Of a stretch of 13,020 nt of DNA, positions 7,227 through 13,020 are shown piece after piece. The stretch covers positions 1 to 13,020 of the forward strand of contig DAHWFG010000201.1 of assembly GCA_027325115.1 (NCBI GenBank), in the 5' to 3' direction. Each line of letters starts with the position of its first letter. Positions within the stretch are counted from its first letter, which is position 1. Both the position numbers and the translations under genes were made by a program. Source of the DNA: JAKBCQ01 sp021807585 (GTDB taxonomy: Bacteria > Planctomycetota > Planctomycetia > Isosphaerales > Isosphaeraceae). The notes below the pieces were generated by a model. The model ran no database searches and was not told the origin of the DNA. It saw only the letters and a program-made list of their open reading frames with translations.

Positions 7227-8753
7227 TCACGGTTTTGATTCCTCGGCGGGGATCGCGTTCATCGTGTAATACGCCGCGGGGTGCGATAACGGCGCCCCCT
7301 CGGCCGAGCGAACTCCCGGAAGATGAAGCTCGTGGACGTGCCCCGGGACGAGCGATTTCACCTTGAGAATCACGCTCATATGATCATCCGAGACGACCGC
7401 GGACGCGATCTCGGGTTTTGTTTGATCGACCTCGGGACTGCCGTAATTCGCCTGGTAAATATACGTGTAGGTTTCAAGCCCATAAGACCGGGGATCTCCC
7501 GCGGTTTTGGGATCGACGGGTTTGGTGAACGAGAGCTTGAAACCGTCGTGTCGCGCGCGCATCTCGAGGATTTCGAAGGGAACCTTCCCCGTCCAATCGA
7601 GCCGTTCGAGAGCGAACTCTTGGCTGCCGCGCGATCCCCAGCCGCGGTTCGTTCCTCCCACAAAAAGCGAACCCGAAGGGCTCAACTCCAAAGCCAGATT
7701 CCCGGACGAGAATCCCTCGCGGAACGGAAAGCACGCGCCTTGATAACGACCGTTCACCTTTTCCAGATCAACGCGCATCACCGTGCTCGCCGTCTGATCC
7801 CCAACAAATAATTGATTGTGGAACGGTCCGAATTTCCCGCCCGTCGTATCGCAAGCGATCCCGCTCGCGGATTGCCCCATTTTGGAATACGGGAAGTAAA
7901 TCGCGGGGGGGCGCAGCTCGGGAATTCGTTTCGCCTCGTCGATCAATCGCGAGTCGCTCTTCGGCTCGTCGGGGCGTTTGCCCAGATTCTTGGCGAAATC
8001 ATACCACTTGAATCCCGCGGGATGGCCCAAAAAAGCCCCCGGTTCAAGGTGTTTAAGGGCGCACGCGCCGTTCCACGGGCCTTGATTCTCGGTATAAAAC
8101 ATGTCTCCCGCGGCGTTCGACCCGACCCCGCCGGGCGATCGAAGCCCCGAGCACGTGGGGACGAGCGATCCGTCGGGCTTGAGCCGCAAGCACCAGCCGC
8201 GAAACTTGGCGTCGCTCGTGAAAGATCCCGTCAACGTAAGCGCAATCCAAATATCTCCGTTTTTATCAAATTTCGAACAAAAACCATATTCATGATAATC
8301 GCCCGTGATCTCCCAGCCGTCGGCGACGGTTTCAAACCGATCGGCGCGGCCGTCGCGGTCTTCGTCCACAAGCTTCGTCAGCTCGCCCCGTTGCATCGCG
8401 TACAGAACTCCGTCGCGCTCGGCGAGCCCAAGCACCTCGTGCAAGCCCGACGCGAATTTGACGAACTTCGATTCTTTGGCGGGATCGGCCGCGAACGGAT
8501 TCGAGATCCAATAAATATCCCCCCGCCGCGATGAAAACGCCAATCGACCGTCGCGTGAAAGCTCAAGCGCCCCCGCCTCAAGCACGACCCCGTCGGGAAT
8601 CTTAAACTTCGTGATCTTGTAATATTCGTCTTCTTTGGGAGCGTCCGCGGCTCGGGCCGATCGCCCCGCCGAGAAACCCAAGACGATAACCAATAAACAT
8701 ACGATCACGTCGGCGAGCTTTTTGATCATCATCTTCTCGTACCTGGGGATCAT
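7227..8753 (-). CDS. Secreted beta-propeller protein, PQQ/sorbosone dehydrogenase-like
   Basis: The 508-residue protein has a signal peptide (hydrophobic core VIVCLLVIVLGFSAG, cleavage near ARA-AD at 35-37), then six-bladed propeller-like repeats of the glucose/sorbosone dehydrogenase type. Examples are PDGVVLEAGALELSRDGRLAF, LGLAERDGVLYAMQRGEL and GIACDTTGGKFGPFHNQLFVGDQ. A calcium-loop-like DEDRDGRADRFE sits at 130-141. The last 110 residues resemble a Big/immunoglobulin-like domain. Such proteins are abundant in planctomycetes and are usually annotated as membrane-bound dehydrogenases; substrate and PQQ binding are not shown here. It starts 51 bases after the multihaem cytochrome gene, so electrons may pass to that partner. 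ATGs at 8732 and 8729 are alternative starts that keep the signal peptide; none has a strong ribosome site. It converges with the RT gene, 40 bases apart. Confidence 0.82.
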   Translation of the reverse strand: MIPRYEKMMIKKLADVIVCLLVIVLGFSAGRSARAADAPKEDEYYKITKFKIPDGVVLEAGALELSRDGRLAFSSRRGDIYWISNPFAADPAKESKFVKFASGLHEVLGLAERDGVLYAMQRGELTKLVDEDRDGRADRFETVADGWEITGDYHEYGFCSKFDKNGDIWIALTLTGSFTSDAKFRGWCLRLKPDGSLVPTCSGLRSPGGVGSNAAGDMFYTENQGPWNGACALKHLEPGAFLGHPAGFKWYDFAKNLGKRPDEPKSDSRLIDEAKRIPELRPPAIYFPYSKMGQSASGIACDTTGGKFGPFHNQLFVGDQTASTVMRVDLEKVNGRYQGACFPFREGFSSGNLALELSPSGSLFVGGTNRGWGSRGSQEFALERLDWTGKVPFEILEMRARHDGFKLSFTKPVDPKTAGDPRSYGLETYTYIYQANYGSPEVDQTKPEIASAVVSDDHMSVILKVKSLVPGHVHELHLPGVRSAEGAPLSHPAAYYTMNAIPAEESKP

Positions 8754-8804
8754 GATGGAATCGTCATTCGGGAAACGACCGCGTTCGCGCCGAGGAGAAC
8801 GATC

Positions 8805-11603
8805 TCACCAGATGAACGTTTGAACGATTTTGGCGGTTCGAGCCGTGTCGGAAGTCGGACGGATCGGCACGAGCAGCTCGGTCTTCCCCGCCGATTTGCG
8901 AACGATCGGCCCGGCGGTCGTTTCGAGCCTCGTTCGCCACGTTCCGTCGATCACATAAAGAGCGCGATCGGCCGAATCGACTTCGATCTTGTTCGCCGCC
9001 GCGGCTCGATAATACGCGTTCTCGCCGGCGTCGGCGGCCTTGAGATCGAACGAAAGCGTTCGTTTCAGCCGCGGACCCTTGGAATCGGGGATCCCATCAA
9101 AGAAATCGTCGATCTTGATTGATCCGAGGCGATAATGGAACGTCGGCTTGCGGTCGATTTTGGCGAGCGAATAGCCGAGGAATCGGTAATCCCCAGACCG
9201 CGCCGAGGTTTCGGGCCAGGCCGCGTCCGCCGAGGCGAGCCGCGCGACCCCCGCGCCTTCGGGCAGTCGTAAGATATCGTCGCCGAGGGGCGCCTCGAAC
9301 CCCTCGCCTCGACCCGTCCAGTGCCGCGAAGCGTCGATGAAATCTCCCTGCCAGATCACCGCGAGCCGGAGGTCGTTCGCATCAAATGCAATGTTCACCT
9401 TTTCAGGATAGCCGACTCCGATCGCTCGCGGCCCCGCGCCTTCAAGAAAATTCCGGTAAATCACCGCCTCTTTGCCGACGACGAGCGGGATCGGGCTTCG
9501 ACCCAACCCATAAGGGACGGCCGCCTGATCGCCGTCGGCGAGATAACGCCACACCGCCTCGATCTGCTTGGTCGAATCGCCCCCAAAAATCTCGGTGATC
9601 AGGCTCTTCTCTTGCGGCCACGCCGAAGGCATCCGCGTCCCCGGTCGATATTCCTGGGGATTGCGCACGTAGCGATGAAACCAGTCGCGCCGCAACCTGC
9701 GCGTCATGATCGTCATGTTGATCGCCTGAATCCCGCTCGCCTGAAAATTCTTAAACGCATGGCACGTCCCGCAATTGTTCGCCTTCGAACCCGTCAGATA
9801 ACGCCCCTGCGCCTTCACCCGCTTTTCGGGAAGATCGAACTCGATCGCGGGCGCGGGCTCGATCCGATCGACCTCGGCCAACTCGGCCGCGAGCGATCCC
9901 GCGTTCGACGCGGCGAATTTGGGCATATGCGTGATCATATACGGACGATCTTTCGATCCATTTTCAAGGATATTCTTAAGCCATTCGGCTTCGAGCTTGC
10001 CGCCGACTCCGTTCAAATGCGGCGGCAGCCTTCCCTCATCCCCCATCTCTTTTTGCGTCGTCGTGAAGAACGCGTCGCGCTCTTTTTCGACCCCCCCTAG
10101 CCCGTCGCGCACATGACACGCATAGCAGTTAAGCCGCAATAAAGTCGAAGCGATCGCATCGCGCGGAGTCGGCTTTTGAACCCCGGCCGCGGTCGCGGTT
10201 TTGATCGCCGCCAAAAGCGCCGCTTTTTGGCTCGAACCCAACGCGTAATCGGGCGACCCCGCGGCGGGACGATCGGCTAAACATCCTGATGTCCTATTGC
10301 GAAGATCTTGAAACGCTTTGGCCGCGAGTTTCGATTCGACGACCCCGTGAGAATCTTGCAATCGGTGGCACGATGCGCAGCCGCGGCCGGCGAAAATCGA
10401 CCGCCCTCGTTCGACAAGCCCGCGATCGGGCTTGAACCGCGGTTTCGAATCGGGCCGTTCGGGTTTGATCGTCACCGCCGGAGAAAGCGATTGCCGAGCG
10501 ATCCCCGCGCCCTCAAAATCAACCGTGAGAGCGTCTTCGCCGCCGCCGTTGAAGTGCTCAACCACAAGCTTGTGAGATCCGACTTCCAGCTTCCGTTCGC
10601 CGTCTTTGAAGCTCTCGGAATGCACTCCATCATGATCGACGACGACCTCGCCGTCGATCACAAGCCTCGCGCCGTCGTCCGAGGCGACATGAAACGCGTA
10701 ATCCCCCTCGCGATCAATCTGCAAATAACCCTCGAAACGAATCGCATAGTTATTCGTGCGCTTTCGCACTCGGATGTTGAAGTCGTCGACGGTTCCTTGC
10801 GATAGCGGCTTGAGCTTGTCAAAACCGGGGAGCTTGTCCCATTCGCCTTCATAATACTGATATTTGAGATTCGGTTCATTTTTAACGCTCAATCCCTCAA
10901 GCAGAAAATGCGCCACGTCGCGCGATTCGTCTCCTTTGAGATTGAGTGCGGGCATCCGTCCCGAGGGGCGAATCGCGAGCGGATCCTGGAGGAACGTCGC
11001 GAGCCCCGTGACGGTGTATTTTTGCGTGAGATCGCCGAGCGGAACCGACGTTTTGAGGTCGTCGTGTTTGCCGTCTTTCCGCGCCCCGTGGCACGCGACA
11101 CAGCCTACCTGGTGGTACACGCGCTCGCCGAAGCCGATCTGGAGCGCGCGAACGGGGGATTCGAGCGCGACTCCCGTGCTCGCGAGAAAATGTACGAGCG
11201 CCTCGATTTCTTCCTTCGCCTCAGCCTCGGGAAGGTTCGCAAAGACGTTCGGCATCGTCGTCCCGGGCTTCGCTTTCCGCGGATCGGCGAGATAAGCCCT
11301 GAGAAATTCGGGCCGAACGCGGCCGCCAATGTGATCGAGGATCGGCGCTTGCTTCGTTTGTATGAGTTCGGCGGCGATCCCTTCGACTTTATGGCACGAA
11401 ACGCAATTCAGTTCGCCCAACAGGAGCGTGCCGCCGCGCGACGCGTCGGCTTCGGGTCGATCGAAGAATCGCTCGAATCCCGCGACAACGGGTCGACCGT
11501 CGCCGTCGTTCGCCGCGGCGGAAGCGAGCGCCACCCATGATAGTGATGCGATCACGAACGCCCATTGGCCGATCAGACGACCCCGGAGGCGCGGAAAGGT
11601 CAT
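8805..11603 (-). CDS. Secreted five-haem c-type cytochrome with PA14 domain
   Basis: The 932-residue protein carries an N-terminal signal peptide (MTFPRLRGRLIGQWAFVIAS, cleavage near ASA at 27-31). Five haem c sites follow: CVSCH (67-71), CVACH (168-172), CASCH (409-413), CYACH (493-497) and CGTCH (611-615). Likely axial Met residues are in TMPNV (117), RMPAL (217), HMPKF (560) and RMPSA (658). A PA14-like domain spans about 250-370 (IRFEGYLQIDREGDYAFHVASDDGARLVIDG), suggesting carbohydrate binding. The remaining 230 residues are beta-rich without haem. It is probably a periplasmic or envelope electron carrier serving the downstream propeller protein, possibly in sugar oxidation. I chose the ATG at 11603 because GAGGAG lies 9 bases upstream and a signal peptide follows at once. 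The frame is open to an ATG at 11819, but that extension is Arg-rich and would bury the signal peptide. Confidence 0.9.
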   Translation of the reverse strand: MTFPRLRGRLIGQWAFVIASLSWVALASAAANDGDGRPVVAGFERFFDRPEADASRGGTLLLGELNCVSCHKVEGIAAELIQTKQAPILDHIGGRVRPEFLRAYLADPRKAKPGTTMPNVFANLPEAEAKEEIEALVHFLASTGVALESPVRALQIGFGERVYHQVGCVACHGARKDGKHDDLKTSVPLGDLTQKYTVTGLATFLQDPLAIRPSGRMPALNLKGDESRDVAHFLLEGLSVKNEPNLKYQYYEGEWDKLPGFDKLKPLSQGTVDDFNIRVRKRTNNYAIRFEGYLQIDREGDYAFHVASDDGARLVIDGEVVVDHDGVHSESFKDGERKLEVGSHKLVVEHFNGGGEDALTVDFEGAGIARQSLSPAVTIKPERPDSKPRFKPDRGLVERGRSIFAGRGCASCHRLQDSHGVVESKLAAKAFQDLRNRTSGCLADRPAAGSPDYALGSSQKAALLAAIKTATAAGVQKPTPRDAIASTLLRLNCYACHVRDGLGGVEKERDAFFTTTQKEMGDEGRLPPHLNGVGGKLEAEWLKNILENGSKDRPYMITHMPKFAASNAGSLAAELAEVDRIEPAPAIEFDLPEKRVKAQGRYLTGSKANNCGTCHAFKNFQASGIQAINMTIMTRRLRRDWFHRYVRNPQEYRPGTRMPSAWPQEKSLITEIFGGDSTKQIEAVWRYLADGDQAAVPYGLGRSPIPLVVGKEAVIYRNFLEGAGPRAIGVGYPEKVNIAFDANDLRLAVIWQGDFIDASRHWTGRGEGFEAPLGDDILRLPEGAGVARLASADAAWPETSARSGDYRFLGYSLAKIDRKPTFHYRLGSIKIDDFFDGIPDSKGPRLKRTLSFDLKAADAGENAYYRAAAANKIEVDSADRALYVIDGTWRTRLETTAGPIVRKSAGKTELLVPIRPTSDTARTAKIVQTFIW

Positions 11604-11855
11604 GCGGGACGACTCCTCAAATGTGCGGGTGTCACCAAAGAAAACACGACGGTCACGATCCCACTTCAGGGAAAGCGAGTTCGGGCGGGTCGATTTCGCG
11701 GAACGTATATCACATCTTCGCGACGATCTTCGGCGGGCACTGAAATCACCGGAAAATAATCTATACCGAGCCCGCGGAAACCAAACAACCCCCACGAGTC
11801 GAATCGTCAGTCGCATCATCGCCGAATCGCGTCTAACTCAATCGATTGTCTTCGA

Positions 11856-11870
11856 TTCGCGATACGCGAA
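11856..11870. repeat. Small perfect inverted repeat upstream of the cytochrome operon
   Basis: Arms TTCGCG and CGCGAA flank a 3-nt ATA spacer; with one bulge the pairing extends outward through GAT/ATC. It lies about 250 bases upstream of the cytochrome start codon, so it could be a regulator site or part of a 5' leader. At this length chance is a real alternative. Confidence 0.3.
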
Positions 11871-12049
11871 GATCAAACCACGCGGCGCGATCCTCAAACG
11901 CCGGACTTCGTGATCCACACGCCGATTTCTCACGTCGCCGTTCCTGATCGCGCCTTGAGATCGAACGACCGGGATGAGCGAATATCCGTGATTCTCCTCA
12001 ACAACAGCGCCGAAGATTCGAATCGGCTCTCAATCGGTCAAAATATTAA

Positions 12050-12081
12050 GATTCATATGAATTTATTGAATCTAATAAATT
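12050..12081. repeat. AT-rich nested palindromes
   Basis: A perfect 12-bp palindrome (ATTCATATGAAT, 12051-12062) overlaps a GATTCA...TGAATC inverted repeat (12050-12072) and a hairpin with 8-bp arms AATTTATT and AATAAATT around GAATCT (12060-12081). The patch is far more AT-rich than its surroundings. It lies 220 bases beyond the stop of the right-edge gene on the minus strand, too far for a simple terminator. It could be a promoter or operator region or an insertion scar. Confidence 0.4.
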
Positions 12082-12300
12082 AAGGATTGTCGGGATGTTT
12101 TGAAATGAAATCGGCGTATGCGATCGGCGCGGAGCGGAACTCCTTGAGAGGGGGACGCGTCGAGAGGTTTGAGGTTTTCGGTTCTCAATCCTCGCGACGA
12201 CGTCCCCGCTCCCTTGATCAAACATGCGACATGTCAAAGATCATCCCGGCCCGATCTCACGGTCGCCCGGGCTCGTTGCGTCGACGGCGACGATCTCGCA

Positions 12301-13020
12301 TTAAGCGATCGTCATCGGCTTGGGGATCATCGTAATGTCGAGCGTTGATGACGATACATCTCGCACGAACATCCCTCCGGCGTTCGCGTCAAGGAAGCGG
12401 TTACGCCTCGATATCGCGTCGAGGAGCGGCGGAGTTGGTGTGATCCGCGAGATCCTCGCGGGCGACGGCGAATTCATCCGCGTCGGCGATCCTCTTCGCC
12501 GGTGCGATCGGTTTTGGGACCGCGAATCGATCCGAGAGGGCGAGCCTCCAGGTGTTCCGGATTCGGATTGGAATTTGTCTTGATTTTTTGCCGGCGAAAC
12601 GACCGACTGACGCGTCGCCGCTGAGAATCCGGCCGGAATTGGCGTCGCGAACGATTCCTCCTTCGCCGCTGCGAATCCGGCAGTCACGGGCGTCGAGGAA
12701 GATTCCTCATTCGCCGCTGAGAATCCGGCGGGCACGGGCGTCGCGAACGATTCCTCCTTCGCCTCTGCGAATCCGGCGGGCACGGGCGTCGAGGAAGATT
12801 CCTCCTTCGCCGCTGAGAATCCGACAGTCACGGGCGGGTCGGAAGATTCTCCTGGATATTGATTTGTAAATGCATTATTCCACTTGCGCAATCCTTGCCT
12901 TCGTTCCTTTTGCAATCGCCTCAATTCGGTCATCGTTCGCGCAAGGCATCGATCAAGATGAGCCTCGTACTTGATGATCGATTGAAGCGCCGGTTGAGCG
13001 GGAGAAATGAGCGTCTCCAG
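12301..13020 (-). CDS. Partial protein of unknown function with 16-residue tandem repeats
   Basis: The frame is open to the right edge of the window, so the start is missing and only the last 239 residues are seen. The first visible part (SIIKYEAHLDRCLARTMTEL, then RRLQKERRQGLRKW) is helical and charged. From memory it resembles the C-terminal segment (YE..ldR...R.l.eL.rLQ) of a widespread planctomycete family of unknown function, often found in many copies. Next come four and a half copies of a 16-residue unit, GFSAAKEESSSTPVPA and variants. A basic, Ser/Pro/Arg-rich tail follows and then a less biased end, SSTLDITMIPKPMTIA. An ATG inside the frame at 12933 could be taken as a start, but the coding pattern continues upstream without a break, so I treat the gene as truncated by the window. 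Confidence 0.65.
   Translation of the reverse strand: METLISPAQPALQSIIKYEAHLDRCLARTMTELRRLQKERRQGLRKWNNAFTNQYPGESSDPPVTVGFSAAKEESSSTPVPAGFAEAKEESFATPVPAGFSAANEESSSTPVTAGFAAAKEESFATPIPAGFSAATRQSVVSPAKNQDKFQSESGTPGGSPSRIDSRSQNRSHRRRGSPTRMNSPSPARISRITPTPPLLDAISRRNRFLDANAGGMFVRDVSSSTLDITMIPKPMTIA
12625..12850. repeat. 48-bp tandem repeat array inside the right-edge gene
   Basis: The word GAATCC begins units at 12625, 12673, 12721, 12769 and 12817, exactly 48 bp apart, giving four full units and a partial fifth. Each encodes 16 residues, so expansion or contraction keeps the reading frame. On the minus strand the units alternate between EESSSTPV and EESFATPV, and on the plus strand between GAGGAAGATTCCTC and GCGAACGATTCCTC. 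The underlying higher-order unit is therefore 96 bp, which suggests growth by duplication of unit pairs. Confidence 0.93.

Larger units (their letters stand above)
11604..12300. other. Gene-poor region between the cytochrome operon and the right-edge gene
   Basis: About 700 bases in which I see no convincing gene on either strand. The open frames present are short, Arg/Ser-rich and without ribosome sites. The left part must contain the promoter of the cytochrome operon, but I could not pick a clear -35/-10 pair on the minus strand. Two inverted repeats (11856-11870 and 12050-12081) are listed separately. Composition changes abruptly from GC-rich to AT-rich around 12040-12085. Confidence 0.5.

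Noticed and set aside
7812..8534. Plus-strand open frame of 240 codons opposite the propeller gene
   Set aside because: It is an antisense shadow; the minus-strand frame has a signal peptide and clear propeller repeats.
9321..10100. Plus-strand open frame of 259 codons opposite the cytochrome gene
   Set aside because: The minus strand carries five CXXCH motifs in one frame, which settles the coding strand.
11604..11819. 72-residue N-terminal extension of the cytochrome
   Set aside because: It would bury the signal peptide, is Arg-rich, and its start lacks a ribosome site comparable to GAGGAG before 11603.
12625..12850. CRISPR array
   Set aside because: The units are contiguous 48-bp tandem repeats without unique spacers and lie inside a reading frame.
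12552..12869. Plus-strand open frame through the 48-bp repeats
   Set aside because: A repeat with a period divisible by three opens several frames at once. The minus-strand frame continues beyond the repeats to the window edge with family-like sequence.

Overview
The window looks like a chromosomal segment of a member of the Planctomycetota, probably close to the Isosphaeraceae. The reasons are a large multihaem c-type cytochrome with a PA14 domain paired with a secreted beta-propeller 'dehydrogenase', both typical of that phylum, a repeat-tailed protein of a planctomycete-looking family, and a strong preference for TCG, ATC, GAT and CGA codons. That preference makes GATC and CGATCG strikingly frequent. 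The phylum call rests on gene content and recall, not on a marker gene.

Layout, left to right. (1) Positions 1-1072, minus strand: an intact ParD/ParE-type toxin-antitoxin pair with a 4-nt ATGA overlap and a 22-bp perfect inverted repeat just before the antitoxin start. Directly upstream lies a decayed second copy of the antitoxin, whose start codon has become ACG, followed by a 12-codon stub where its toxin should be. (2) Positions 1249-5563, plus strand: a protein with two degenerate receiver-like domains, then a complete mfd (transcription-repair coupling factor). (3) Positions 5564-7186, plus strand: an AT-rich promoter-like patch, a 220-nt stretch dense in hairpins, and a retron-like reverse transcriptase with a long N-terminal extension and no ATG start. 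The layout (promoter, structured RNA, RT) is that of a retron, but no classical effector gene lies beside it. This is the best candidate here for an undescribed system. (4) Positions 7227-11603, minus strand, convergent with the RT: a two-gene operon for a five-haem PA14 cytochrome and a beta-propeller protein, both with signal peptides, probably acting together in periplasmic oxidation. (5) Positions 11604-12300: a gene-poor stretch with two inverted repeats. (6) Positions 12301-13020, minus strand: the 3' part of a gene running off the right edge, carrying 48-bp tandem repeats that alternate between two versions.

The two ends of the window (duplicated toxin-antitoxin remnants on the left, repeat-expanded gene on the right) look like fast-changing accessory DNA. 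The mfd and cytochrome blocks look like stable chromosome, with the RT inserted between them.
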